Shown here piece by piece: positions 52,502 through 60,984 of a DNA stretch of 64,000 nucleotides. Made by a program: the position numbers and the translations under genes. Position 1 is the stretch's first letter. Every line of letters starts with the position of its first letter. Location of the stretch: the NCBI RefSeq assembly GCF_030818695.1, contig NZ_JAUTAR010000001.1, positions 3,466,501-3,530,500 of the forward strand, read 5' to 3'. The DNA is from Chryseobacterium sp. SORGH_AS_0447. Its GTDB lineage: Bacteria; Bacteroidota; Bacteroidia; Flavobacteriales; Weeksellaceae. The notes under the pieces were generated by a model. That model was not told the origin of the DNA. It did not search any database and saw only the letters and a list, made by a program, of their open reading frames with translations.

Positions 52502-53842
52502 ATGAGCTCGAATTTAAAAAACGCCTGGCGAAAAGATAAAACATCCCATTCCCTGTCAGAAGCCTATTCTTCGGTAAAAATCCCCAAAAATGCGAGTTTC
52601 TGGCGGAAATACCTTGCTTTTGCAGGACCTGGTCTAATGGTGGCCGTAGGATATATGGATCCCGGAAACTGGGCAACGGATATTGCAGGAGGGGCACAAT
52701 TCGGCTATACATTATTATCCGTTATCCTGATTTCCAACATTTTTGCAATGGTATTGCAGCATCTCTCCGTAAAATTAGGCATTGTAGCGGAAAGAGATCT
52801 GGCACAGGCCTGCAGGGACCATTTCAGTCCAACAACGAATTTTATCCTCTGGATATTTTGTGAGATTGCTATTGCAGCCTGCGACCTTGCGGAAGTCATC
52901 GGATCTGCCATTGCCCTGAATCTCCTTTTTCATATTCCGCTGACCTGGGGAATCGTGATTACCACAGTGGATGTACTGTTCATACTTCTTCTTCAGTCGA
53001 AAGGTTTCCGCTGGATCGAAAGTATTGTCGGCGGATTGATCTTTATTATTCTTGCCTGTTTCATTTATGAACTGGTCATTTCTAAACCGGCCATTAATGA
53101 AATTCTGGGAGGCCTAGTTCCGCAAAAAGAGATTATTCAGAATCCGGCAATGCTGTATATAGCCATTGGAATCCTGGGAGCTACGGTGATGCCCCATAAT
53201 TTATACCTTCACAGCAGCATTGTCCAGACAAGGGATTATTCGCGTGATACGGAAGGAAAAAAAGAAGCCATTAAATTCGCTACTCTGGACAGTACCGTTT
53301 CTCTGATGCTGGCCTTTTTTATAAACGGAGCAATACTAATCCTGGCAGCCGCCACCTTTCACATTACCGGAAATAAACACGTTGCCGATATTCATGACGC
53401 TTACAAGATGCTGACGCCAATTTTGGGAGCCTCAATGGCAAGTATTGTATTCGCCGTGGCTTTGCTGGCTTCCGGACAGAATTCTACCCTTACCGGAACC
53501 CTTGCCGGACAGATCGTCATGGAAGGATTTTTAAATATTAAATTGAAACCCTGGCTCAGACGTTTGATTACCCGATTGATTGCGGTAATCCCGGCCTTGA
53601 TTGTTTCAATTCTATATGGTGAAAATGGTACTACGGAACTGCTGGTTCTGAGCCAGGTTATTCTATCGATGCAGCTGAGCTTTGCGGTAGTTCCCCTGGT
53701 GATGTTTACAAGCGATAAAGCCAAAATGGGTGAATTCGTCAACAAGCCTTTTTTAAAAATCTGTGTCTGGATCATTTCATTTATTATCATTATTCTGAAC
53801 CTTTATCTTTTGTATCAGACGTTTTTCGGGGAAGGAGTTTAA
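52502..53842 (+). CDS. mntH: Nramp-family manganese/divalent metal transporter
   Basis: 446 residues from the ATG at 52502; an upstream in-frame TTG at 52478 lies inside the promoter and operator and is rejected. Eleven hydrophobic segments. The Nramp metal site is present: MDPGNWATD (helix 1, about 54-62) and GATVMPHNLYLHSS (helix 6, about 228-241, with the M-P-H motif). It imports Mn2+ (and possibly Fe2+) with protons across the inner membrane. Single gene controlled by the palindrome at 52479-52496. Confidence 0.94.
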   Translation: MSSNLKNAWRKDKTSHSLSEAYSSVKIPKNASFWRKYLAFAGPGLMVAVGYMDPGNWATDIAGGAQFGYTLLSVILISNIFAMVLQHLSVKLGIVAERDLAQACRDHFSPTTNFILWIFCEIAIAACDLAEVIGSAIALNLLFHIPLTWGIVITTVDVLFILLLQSKGFRWIESIVGGLIFIILACFIYELVISKPAINEILGGLVPQKEIIQNPAMLYIAIGILGATVMPHNLYLHSSIVQTRDYSRDTEGKKEAIKFATLDSTVSLMLAFFINGAILILAAATFHITGNKHVADIHDAYKMLTPILGASMASIVFAVALLASGQNSTLTGTLAGQIVMEGFLNIKLKPWLRRLITRLIAVIPALIVSILYGENGTTELLVLSQVILSMQLSFAVVPLVMFTSDKAKMGEFVNKPFLKICVWIISFIIIILNLYLLYQTFFGEGV

Positions 53843-54264
53843 TGAGGATTGATAACTGCTGGTTGATGGTTGATTGTTAATAGTTATTGGTTTATGGTTG
53901 TTAGATAATCATTGAGAGTTTTTGGTTGAATTTATTTTGTTGACAGTTTTAATTTTTTTGAAATTAAATGGTGGATGTCACGAATCAATCATGATATTAT
54001 GATCTCTATAGGAGTATGAATAATTGTTGTTTCTTATGTATCAAACCCGTCTAAATTTCCTTCGAAAATTATCCATCTTTCCAAAGAAGAAAAGTTCAAG
54101 AGATTGAATTCATTAAATTATTTCACTACTCACTATTAACCATTAACTACAAGCCATCAACTAAAATCATCATCTACCACCCTCTTCACCATAATCTGAC
54201 GAAATGTCACGCTTTTTTCTTTGGCAGAATGTTTGCGAATAAAAAGGAAAATAAAGATTGAATT
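53843..54264. other. Gene-free stretch with self-complementary word repeats
   Basis: 422 bp without a credible frame. The left part (53850-53910) is built of TTGATGGTT, GTTAATAGTT and similar words, and the right part (54122-54165) of CACTATTAACCATTAAC, so the ends can pair. The same kind of sequence occurs at 50877-50920. The grpE promoter must lie near 54200; no exact box was found. Confidence 0.5.
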
Positions 54265-54801
54265 ATGGAAAACCAGGATATTAACGAAGAAAGCATCAAC
54301 AATCAGGAAGATACGACTGTTCAGAATGAAGCGGCAAATGAAGAAAATGTGACAGCAAAACCGACGGCAGAGGAACTTTTGGCAGAAGAAAAAGACCGTT
54401 ACATCAGATTGTACGCTGAATTCGAAAACTATAAAAAAAGAACATCCAAAGAAAAAATGGAGTTCTTCCAATACGCTAATCAGGACATGATGATCTCTAT
54501 GCTGGGGGTTTTAGACGATTTCGAAAGAGCCATCAAGGAAATTGCAAAAAATGGGAATCCGGCAGATTTACAGGGCGTTGAACTGATCTACAACAAATTC
54601 AAAAACAAACTTACCGAAAAAGGACTGAAAGCGATGGAAGTAAAAGCCGGGGACAGCTTTAATGTGGATTTCCATGAAGCGATCACCCAGATTCCTGCGC
54701 CATCCGAAGACCTTAAGGGGAAAATCGTAGATGTTATCGAAACGGGATATACGTTAGGAGAGAAAGTGATCCGTTTCGCAAAAGTAGTAACCGGAAATTA
54801 A
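54265..54801 (+). CDS. grpE: Nucleotide exchange factor GrpE
   Basis: 178 residues. Acidic, disordered start (1-40), then the long dimerisation helix with DRYIRLYAEFENYKKRTSKEK (about 45-66), and a C-terminal beta wing with DFHEAITQIPAP and VIETGYTLGEKVIRFAKVVTGN, the GrpE signature. It releases ADP from DnaK. dnaJ follows 76 bases downstream with no terminator, so the two form an operon. Confidence 0.94.
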   Translation: MENQDINEESINNQEDTTVQNEAANEENVTAKPTAEELLAEEKDRYIRLYAEFENYKKRTSKEKMEFFQYANQDMMISMLGVLDDFERAIKEIAKNGNPADLQGVELIYNKFKNKLTEKGLKAMEVKAGDSFNVDFHEAITQIPAPSEDLKGKIVDVIETGYTLGEKVIRFAKVVTGN

Positions 54802-54877
54802 AACATAAGCAATAAGTAATGGGTAATAAGCAATTGAATATTACTCATTATTCATTACTAATTACTCATATATAAAG
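54802..54877 (+). repeat. grpE-dnaJ spacer with inverted word repeats
   Basis: GTAATGGGTAAT near the start and ATTACTCATT...CATTAC near the end are complementary, so the mRNA spacer can fold just before the dnaJ start. Confidence 0.45.
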
Positions 54878-55999
54878 ATGTCAAAAAGAGATTATTACGA
54901 GGTTCTTGAGATCAGCAAATCTGCCTCAGCCGACGAAATAAAAAAAGCATACCGTAAAATGGCGATTAAATATCACCCGGACAAGAACCCGGGAGATAAG
55001 GATGCCGAGGAAAAATTTAAAGAAGCTGCAGAAGCTTATGAAGTGCTGAGCGATGAGCAGAAGCGCGCAAGATACGACCAATTCGGCCACGCAGGGATGG
55101 GTGGAAACGGAGGATTCGGCGGCGGCGGTTTCGGCGGCGGAATGAATATGGAAGATATTTTCAGCCAGTTCGGCGATATCTTCGGTGGCGGTTTCGGAGG
55201 ATTCGGAGGCGGTGGCGGCGGAGGCCGTCAGCAGATAAAAGGTTCCAACTTGAGAATCAGGATCAAGCTGAACCTTGAGGAAATGGTGAACGGTACCCAG
55301 AAAACCATTAAGGTAAAAAAAATGAAGCTGGCTGAAGGTGCCACTTCAAAAACCTGTCCTACCTGTAACGGTACCGGTGTTCAGCTGAAGGTAATGAACA
55401 CCATGTTCGGCCAGATGCAAACGCAGACGACCTGCGGAACGTGCCAGGGAATCGGTAAAGTAGCAGATAAGATCCCTGCAGGAGCCAATGCACAGGGTCT
55501 TGTGAAAGATGAAGAGGAAGTAACCATTAATATTCCGGCAGGAGCCAGAGACGGCATCCAGCTAAATGTAAGAGGAAAAGGAAACGATGCACCTTTCGGG
55601 GGTATTCCGGGAGATCTATTGGTGATTATTGAAGAAGAAGTCGACAAAGTCATTAAAAGAGAAGGCGACAATCTTCATCAGGAACTGTATATTTCTTTTG
55701 CAGAGGCAGCGCTGGGAACAAAAAAAGAAGTCCCGACCGTCGGCGGAAAAGTAAAGATAACGATCGATGCAGGAACCCAATCGGGGAAAATCCTCCGACT
55801 GGCCGGAAAAGGGTTGCCAAGCATCGACAGCTATGGAAAAGGCGATATGTTTATCCACATCAATGTCTGGACGCCGCAGAAGCTTACCAAAGAACAGAAA
55901 GATTTCTTTGAGCAGCAGATGAATAGCGGTGAAATGGTCGCCGAACCGTCCGGAAAGGAGAAGACATTTTTCGATAAAGTAAAAGATTTATTCAATTAA
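54878..55999 (+). CDS. dnaJ: Chaperone DnaJ lacking zinc site I
   Basis: 373 residues. J domain at 1-70 with HPD in YHPDKNPGD; Gly/Phe-rich region 72-115; then the cysteine region, which has only two CxxCxGxG motifs (CPTCNGTG about 161-168 and CGTCQGIG about 187-194). These match motifs 2 and 3 of standard DnaJ (zinc site II). Motif 1 is replaced by [11 protein letters not shown] and motif 4 by [11 protein letters not shown], so zinc site I is gone. The C-terminal substrate-binding beta domains are complete. It delivers substrates to DnaK and stimulates its ATPase; operon with grpE. Confidence 0.93.
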   Translation: MSKRDYYEVLEISKSASADEIKKAYRKMAIKYHPDKNPGDKDAEEKFKEAAEAYEVLSDEQKRARYDQFGHAGMGGNGGFGGGGFGGGMNMEDIFSQFGDIFGGGFGGFGGGGGGGRQQIKGSNLRIRIKLNLEEMVNGTQKTIKVKKMKLAEGATSKTCPTCNGTGVQLKVMNTMFGQMQTQTTCGTCQGIGKVADKIPAGANAQGLVKDEEEVTINIPAGARDGIQLNVRGKGNDAPFGGIPGDLLVIIEEEVDKVIKREGDNLHQELYISFAEAALGTKKEVPTVGGKVKITIDAGTQSGKILRLAGKGLPSIDSYGKGDMFIHINVWTPQKLTKEQKDFFEQQMNSGEMVAEPSGKEKTFFDKVKDLFN

Positions 56000-56011
56000 G
56001 AAAAATTATTT

Positions 56012-56044
56012 GAAAGAGGCTTATTTTTTGTAGGTCTCTTTTTT
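56012..56044 (+). terminator. Terminator of grpE-dnaJ
   Basis: AAAGAGGCTTA paired with TGTAGGTCTCTTT (with G-U pairs), followed by T residues. Confidence 0.7.
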
Positions 56045-56124
56045 CACATTATCTACTGAGTAACAATAAGACCCAATCATTAAATTAAAAATACATGCGT
56101 TTTATACGCTAATGCAAATTTCAC

Positions 56125-56475
56125 ATGAATTACAAGCTTCAACTCCGTACACCAGATTCAACTCCAAATCTTGTTTTTAACACGATTTTTTTCGATGCAT
56201 TTAAGATAAATATCGTAGAGCGATATTTCGGCCGTGTGCCAAAATCATGTGAGGTTTTATTTAAAGTAAGAACCTTGGATGATGTACTTGTTCAGAGAAA
56301 AGACGGGAATACCAGAGTAAAAATTAAAGATGCAGATCTTGAAACGTATATGAGACTGATCAAAGTATTAGGATCATACGAATACCGTAACCATCTGATC
56401 AACCGTAATGAGGCAGAGCAGGATCTGGTTCACTTTATTCTGAGACTGGTGATTATGAATTATGATTTGAATTAA
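56125..56475 (+). CDS. Conserved hypothetical protein, 116 residues
   Basis: I do not recognise a characterised family. The sequence has a normal amino acid mix, begins MNYKLQLRTPDSTPN, contains FDAFKINIVERYFGRVPKSCEVLFKVRTLDD (about 25-55) and ends with a helical VHFILRLVIMNYDLN. No signal peptide or membrane helix. It is flanked by terminators on both sides, so it is a single-gene unit, and its own terminator at 56497 supports it being real. Confidence 0.7.
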   Translation: MNYKLQLRTPDSTPNLVFNTIFFDAFKINIVERYFGRVPKSCEVLFKVRTLDDVLVQRKDGNTRVKIKDADLETYMRLIKVLGSYEYRNHLINRNEAEQDLVHFILRLVIMNYDLN

Positions 56476-56496
56476 TCATATATTGATAACAGGATT

Positions 56497-56525
56497 AAAA
56501 GAGGCTTAATATTAAGTCTCTTTTT
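56497..56525. terminator. Terminator between convergent genes
   Basis: AAAAGAGGCTTAAT and ATTAAGTCTCTTTT with one G-U pair; serves the 56125 gene and probably also the convergent acyltransferase gene. Confidence 0.8.
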
Positions 56526-56561
56526 GTTTTTATATAAGATTTTTAATTCTATACAGCCTAT

Positions 56562-57485
56562 TTACAGGACGTATTTCAGCTTCCGGTTCAGGAATACCAA
56601 AAGAAGGCTCGCAGCCAGTAAAATACCGATAAAAATCACATCCTTAAAAGATGTAAAGTAGTTAGATTTATATACCAGTTCCATGACCAACGGATGAATA
56701 AGATAAATCGCCGTTGAAATGCTTGCCAGGATCTTGGAATCCGTTTTTACCTGTATACTTTTGCAGTACAGAAAAATCAGCGGACAGGCGATCAGCAGTG
56801 AAAACAGAAGGTCGATGCTTTCTTTTTTGTGCAGATGCAGTACTTTTTCATTTAGAAACGCTTCTGCCACTACCAATCCGGCAGAAAGGATGACTATCCA
56901 GAGCGGAGGTTTCCGCTTTACCTCTACTTCCAGTTTTTTTATTAAAAATCCTATTCCCAAAAACGGAAAGCAGACAAACAGGAAATTCCGGTACAGAGGG
57001 AAAAGATTCAGTATAACATCGGTTTCGCCTCTAAAATAATGCGCGTTGCCCAAATACTGAAGGACATACCCGCAGCCGAAACCTATCAGTAGAACAGCAA
57101 GTAGCTTCTTAGGAGAAAGATTTCTTAAACAATACAGAAGCAGCCCGGCAAAGAGGGTTCCAATAAGATACCATAAATGATGGTAGCCGAAAAGAATATT
57201 CAGCATATAGCGATCATCTTCCTTCCAAAACGGAATATAAATAACCGACCAGATAATGTACAACAGAAACAGCCTGAAAGACCATTTTTTAAGCCGTGAA
57301 AGATCATTCACAAAGAAAAAGAAATAGCCTGAGATCATCAGGAATACCGGGACACCGATCCTGAAAAGCCCATTCACCAACACATAGCTCAGGGAAGGAT
57401 AAGAATCCCTTAGAAAGTGCATGTGCAGGCCAACTACAAAAAATGCCAGTACAATTTTTAAAATATCGATCGATAAACTTCTCAT
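56562..57485 (-). CDS. Acyltransferase 3 family membrane protein
   Basis: 307 residues, about ten hydrophobic segments. The N-terminal SIDILKIVLAFFVVGLHMHFL (about 5-25, with the catalytic His of the family) and IGVPVFLMISGYFFF (about 42-56) are typical of acyltransferase 3 (OafA/YrhL-like) proteins, which acetylate or otherwise acylate surface sugars. No glycan cluster is nearby, so the substrate is unknown. A terminator T run ends only 8 bases upstream of the ATG, so its promoter must overlap that hairpin. Confidence 0.87.
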   Translation of the reverse strand: MRSLSIDILKIVLAFFVVGLHMHFLRDSYPSLSYVLVNGLFRIGVPVFLMISGYFFFFVNDLSRLKKWSFRLFLLYIIWSVIYIPFWKEDDRYMLNILFGYHHLWYLIGTLFAGLLLYCLRNLSPKKLLAVLLIGFGCGYVLQYLGNAHYFRGETDVILNLFPLYRNFLFVCFPFLGIGFLIKKLEVEVKRKPPLWIVILSAGLVVAEAFLNEKVLHLHKKESIDLLFSLLIACPLIFLYCKSIQVKTDSKILASISTAIYLIHPLVMELVYKSNYFTSFKDVIFIGILLAASLLLVFLNRKLKYVL

Positions 57486-57493
57486 GAATGATC

Positions 57494-57524
57494 AAAAAAA
57501 GCTTACGGTGTTACTCATAAGCTT
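57494..57524 (-). terminator. Terminator of the DUF808 gene
   Basis: Minus strand AAGCTTA, 12-base loop, TAAGCTT and a run of T. Confidence 0.7.
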
Positions 57525-57548
57525 GATATTTTCAAAGGTAAGATTAAA

Positions 57549-58451
57549 TTATTTACTTTTTACCAGCGATACGATTCCTTTTCCCATAGTAAAAAGAATT
57601 ACCGCCAGGATTCCACCTGCAAGTCCGAGAATGACCTCTTTCAGAATGGTAAGAATTTCACTGGATGACCAGCCGGGTAAAAAGTGGTGAAAATAATCGA
57701 TCCGGTGGGCAAAAATTCCTCCGGCTACCATAATCAGAGCAATGGTCCCGATAACGCCTAATGCTTTAATCACGATCGGCAATGCTTTTACAAGCAAGTG
57801 CCCAAGCGTTCCGAAAAATCCTTTATCGTTACTTTTTTTGATGAGTTTAAATCCGGCATCGTCCATTCTTACGATCAGGGCAACAATTCCATATACCCCA
57901 ACCGTAGCAATAAATGCAACAAGGGTAGTTACCAGAATCTGGGTAATGAATGGATGGCTTTCTTCCAATACGGTGCCCAATGCAATGATAACAATCTCGA
58001 TCGACAGGATAAAATCCGTGGTAACGGCCGATTTTATTTTTGCCTTCTCTACTTCTTCGGGGCTCTGTTCCTGAGTTGCCTCAATTTCCTCCTCTACTTC
58101 GTGCCCTTTCTTATCCCGGTGAAAAAGAAATTCTATAATTTTCTCTACACCTTCAAAAGCAAGGTAAAGCCCACCCAATATCAATACATAATTGATGGCC
58201 GGCGCGTACAGCCAGTTGAGCAGGAATACAACAGGCAGGATAATCAGCTTGTTGATGAAAGAACCTTTTGTAATCGCCCACAGCACGGGAAGTTCTCTTG
58301 AGGAAAGGAAGCCCGTTGCCTTTTCAGCATTTACTGCCAAATCGTCTCCCAGGATGCCCGCTGTCTTCTGAGTTGCTATTTTACTCGTCACTGCCACATC
58401 ATCCATCAGTGCTCCGATATCGTCCAAAATCGCGAAAAAACCAGATGCCAT
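57549..58451 (-). CDS. DUF808 family membrane protein (YedI-like)
   Basis: 300 residues, the usual length. The start MASGFFAILDDIGALMDDVAVTSKIATQKTAGILGDDLAVNAEKATGF is the family signature. Six to seven hydrophobic segments follow, with a charged cytoplasmic loop (about 112-140, EEEIEATQEQSPEEVEKAKIK) and TDFILSIEIVIIALG after it. Inner-membrane protein; function is not established. Confidence 0.88.
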   Translation of the reverse strand: MASGFFAILDDIGALMDDVAVTSKIATQKTAGILGDDLAVNAEKATGFLSSRELPVLWAITKGSFINKLIILPVVFLLNWLYAPAINYVLILGGLYLAFEGVEKIIEFLFHRDKKGHEVEEEIEATQEQSPEEVEKAKIKSAVTTDFILSIEIVIIALGTVLEESHPFITQILVTTLVAFIATVGVYGIVALIVRMDDAGFKLIKKSNDKGFFGTLGHLLVKALPIVIKALGVIGTIALIMVAGGIFAHRIDYFHHFLPGWSSSEILTILKEVILGLAGGILAVILFTMGKGIVSLVKSK

Positions 58452-58777
58452 AGTGTTTTAATATTTTTTTAATAATTGTTAAAGCGCAAAATTAATTATT
58501 TAATTCGGTTTTCCGTATGAGCCGGTATTAATTTCCTGCATAAAGTTTACAAAGAATACACCATTTATAAAGCAGTGTGGGTAAGTATAAAATTTATTCT
58601 GAAAAAGAAAGAATTTTTTCTGAAATCATTAGCGAAAATAGGCTAGATTTATATACCTTACATTATATCGAATATCGGCTTTTATTGAACAAAATATTTA
58701 AAATTAATTTCATTTTACAGGATAAAACTTATCTCTCAGCAATGCTTAATTTGCTTTAATTTCCATACCTTTATTCT
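58452..58777. other. Gene-free stretch
   Basis: 326 bp, AT-rich, between divergent genes. It holds the -7 box at 58487-58494. A 60-codon frame (58577-58759, GTG start) has no family look and is not called. Confidence 0.55.
58487..58494 (-). promoter_or_regulatory. -7 box TAATTTTG for the DUF808 gene
   Basis: Exact TAnnTTTG match 35 bases upstream of the ATG at 58451; no spaced TTG seen. Confidence 0.4.
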
Positions 58778-59650
58778 ATGAAAAAGCTGATTCTTAATTA
58801 CCATTTCTTCGTTTTAGGACTGATTGGCTTGGTACTGAATTCATGCAACACGCGAAAATTTAAAGTCTGGGTGGGAACGGATAACGAACAAAAAATATAT
58901 AATCTTAAGTACGGTGAGCACAAAAGGCAGAAAATGGATGTTTTTCTTCCGTCCGGTTACGCTTCAGGCAGTCCGGTTGTTTTGCTGATCCATGGCGGAG
59001 GCTGGACCTTGGGTAAAAAGGAGCACATGATCCAAATCCAGAAGATGCTTTTTAAGAATCATATTCCGACCATCAATATGAACTACAGGCTTGTTTCGAA
59101 GTCGAAAAAAATTACCTACCGGGAACAGCTGGAAGATATTGGGTCTGCCATTACAAAATTCAATTCACTGGCTGAAAAAGCAGAGCTTCAACCGGATAAT
59201 TATATACTTCTCGGGGAAAGTGCAGGCGGCCATCTGGCATTGCTCTATGGTTATCAACATCCGGATCATGTGAAAAAGATTATTTCCTTGAGCGGACCTA
59301 CCGATTTTTACTCCCCGGAATATCTGCATTCATTTTATTCAAAATATTCATCACCAACCATTCAGAAGGTGGTAGGTACGAAATTCGACCGAAAAAACCT
59401 ATCTGAAGAATTCAGAAAAGCAAGTCCGATCGCCAATATTTCCCATGTTCCTACCCTTCTCTTTCAGGGAAACCAGGATTTTCTTGTCAACCAAAAACAG
59501 GGAATGGCACTGGATTCAGCACTGACGGCGCAAAATGTGCCCCATAAATTAATCTATATGGAAAGAACCGGACACGTTCCGAGATTTTTCAACAGACAAA
59601 AAAGAGACAGCCTGATCTACCCGAATATCCTGGAGTGGATCAAAGACTGA
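58778..59650 (+). CDS. Lipoprotein alpha/beta hydrolase (HSL/BD-FAE-like esterase)
   Basis: 290 residues. Lipobox ending at Cys23 (VLNSC). Oxyanion motif HGGGW (72-76), nucleophile Ser148 in GESAGGH, acid Asp234 in GNQDFLV, and His266 in RTGHVPRF complete the triad. The YGEHKRQKMDVFLPSG start and HGGGW place it with carboxylesterases of the hormone-sensitive-lipase type. It should act on the outer face of a membrane, removing acyl or acetyl groups from an unknown substrate. The nearby acyltransferase 3 gene is suggestive but not linked by operon. Confidence 0.88.
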   Translation: MKKLILNYHFFVLGLIGLVLNSCNTRKFKVWVGTDNEQKIYNLKYGEHKRQKMDVFLPSGYASGSPVVLLIHGGGWTLGKKEHMIQIQKMLFKNHIPTINMNYRLVSKSKKITYREQLEDIGSAITKFNSLAEKAELQPDNYILLGESAGGHLALLYGYQHPDHVKKIISLSGPTDFYSPEYLHSFYSKYSSPTIQKVVGTKFDRKNLSEEFRKASPIANISHVPTLLFQGNQDFLVNQKQGMALDSALTAQNVPHKLIYMERTGHVPRFFNRQKRDSLIYPNILEWIKD

Positions 59651-59723
59651 TTTCTCCGGTTGGAATGAAATAGCAAAATAGATTACTGCAACATCAGGAT
59701 AAACTCTACTTCTTCACTGTCGA

Positions 59724-59745
59724 AAAAAGCGGACTCAAGTCCGCT
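59724..59745 (-). terminator. Terminator of the switch-controlled surface-protein operon
   Basis: Minus strand GCGGACT, TG loop, AGTCCGC, then six T. It lies about 75 bases past the last gene of the operon (59818). Confidence 0.75.
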
Positions 59746-59817
59746 CGTGTTAAGTTTTGATGTCTATATATGTGTCTTACACCTAATATGCAGTATCAAC
59801 ATTTGATATAATTTCCG

Positions 59818-60150
59818 CTATAAAATCTTTTTGAATTTATAGCGGACTCTTATTACCTGATCCTCCCTGAAATCAAAAACAAGGTAATATTTCATTTTCT
59901 GACGGGTTTCTATATAATAACTCCAGCGACAGGCAAGAAGCTTCCCGGATTCATCCGCTCCGAAAAACGATTCTATTTCATATCTGCTTTTGCCCAGCCA
60001 GTTGTTGTTTTTGATCAGCTTATGAACGTAATATTTTCTTAATTTAGGATGATGTTTCCAATTGATATCCTGTAAGCTATTACGAAACAGAAACTTTATC
60101 ATTTTAAATAGCAATATTAAAAATATGATTTCCTGATAAGAATGACTCAA
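59818..60150 (-). CDS. Hypothetical protein, last gene of the surface-protein operon
   Basis: 110 residues from the ATG at 60150; a second Met at residue 17 (60102) is possible. No family recognised with confidence. A hydrophobic stretch at 8-21 could be a membrane anchor, and the rest (WLGKSRYEIESFFG, ACRWSYYI, KYYLVFDFREDQVIRVRYKFKKIL) has the length and strand order of small SmpA/BamE-like domains, though this is only a resemblance. The start lies 1 base after the stop of the preceding HTH gene, so they are surely co-transcribed. Confidence 0.65.
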   Translation of the reverse strand: MSHSYQEIIFLILLFKMIKFLFRNSLQDINWKHHPKLRKYYVHKLIKNNNWLGKSRYEIESFFGADESGKLLACRWSYYIETRQKMKYYLVFDFREDQVIRVRYKFKKIL

Positions 60151-60151
60151 A

Positions 60152-60469
60152 TTAGAGAAAGAGCTTTTTCCACTTGGTTACGGTATTGCGGCTCAGTTTA
60201 AAATGTCCTGCCAGCTGGGTGTTGTTCAGCCTGTGCTTTTTTTGGTAGTCCAGAATCTGTAAAATCGTTCTCTTGTCATAGGATTTGAGCTTCTGGTTTT
60301 CCTGGCTTCTTTCCCTGTCCGGCTGCCCTGCAATAAGGGTATTGAGCCGGATAATGTCCAGAAAACCAATTTCGCTTTTGTCCAGAATCCGGCTGCAGAC
60401 CGCTTCTTTGTCGGGATATTTGATCCGGATCATATCTCGGTATATTTTAAGGTAATCAGGCGTTCTCAT
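60152..60469 (-). CDS. Small HTH protein (transposase-OrfA-like HTH), second of a pair
   Basis: 105 residues. A polar N-terminal half (YPDKEAVCSRILDKSEIGFLDIIRLNTLI) is followed by a C-terminal helix-turn-helix at about 70-103 (TILQILDYQKKHRLNNTQLAGHFKLSRNTVTKWKKLF), the type found in OrfA of insertion sequences. There is no catalytic domain and no IS ends around it, so it is better read as a DNA-binding regulator than a transposase. It overlaps the preceding HTH gene by 14 bases and is followed by the 59818 gene with a 1-base gap. Confidence 0.7.
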   Translation of the reverse strand: MRTPDYLKIYRDMIRIKYPDKEAVCSRILDKSEIGFLDIIRLNTLIAGQPDRERSQENQKLKSYDKRTILQILDYQKKHRLNNTQLAGHFKLSRNTVTKWKKLFL

Positions 60470-60911
60470 ATTCGTTCGGGTTTGCGGTCGTTTCTTTGGT
60501 GATCCATTTGTAAAGCGTTGTTTTGGGAATACGGTATTCGCGGATGATTTCCGCCTTTGTTTTTACTCCTTTATGCAGCAGGTCCATCATAAAATCAATG
60601 ATTTCCTTGGTGTAGATGTTCTTGCGGAATACAGGAAGCTGGGATTTCTTTTCCGTTTCCTTATTGTGCTGATTCATGCTGCCGGGCGGGGCATAAAGGA
60701 TCAGATGCTGGGTATAGAGCCTGAAAAAATCGTACTCAAGAAGTTTGCTCCACCGCAGGAGATGGTTGGTGGAAAGGTCATGAGATCGGTACATGATGTT
60801 CACCTGGTCTTCATTGCATTTCATAAAGTTGCAGATGCGGGAGATTTCGATCCCGCTTTCTGCTGCTTTTTTTTCAATGAGGCTTCCGATATGGATGTTT
60901 TTGAAATTCAT
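60456..60911 (-). CDS. HTH protein with two DNA-binding regions, first of a pair
   Basis: 151 residues. The N-terminal part (about 5-60: IGSLIEKKAAESGIEISRICNFMKCNEDQVNIMYRS, then LLRWSKLLEYDFFRLYTQHLILYAPP) looks like a Cro/C1-type HTH domain. The C-terminal part (about 100-140: EIIDFMMDLLHKGVKTKAEIIREYRIPKTTLYKWITK) is a transposase-like HTH. No nuclease or integrase residues. It lies 73 bases downstream of the surface-protein gene in the same direction and overlaps the next HTH gene by 14 bases, so it should be expressed only when the invertible promoter faces this way, unless it has its own promoter. Confidence 0.7.
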   Translation of the reverse strand: MNFKNIHIGSLIEKKAAESGIEISRICNFMKCNEDQVNIMYRSHDLSTNHLLRWSKLLEYDFFRLYTQHLILYAPPGSMNQHNKETEKKSQLPVFRKNIYTKEIIDFMMDLLHKGVKTKAEIIREYRIPKTTLYKWITKETTANPNEYENA

Positions 60912-60984
60912 GGGTAATGTAATGTTATTGAGAGTTCGTGTAACCAGTTTACATTTGAAAATAAAATAAATCGGATGCTAGCTA

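Noticed and set aside
58577-58759. 60-codon frame with GTG start before the esterase gene
   Set aside because: AT-driven composition, no recognisable motif, no promoter or ribosome site; likely chance in an AT-rich gap.
60152-60911. An insertion sequence based on the two transposase-like HTH genes
   Set aside because: No DDE or other catalytic domain, no terminal inverted repeats and no target duplication around them; they sit inside an operon-like row.
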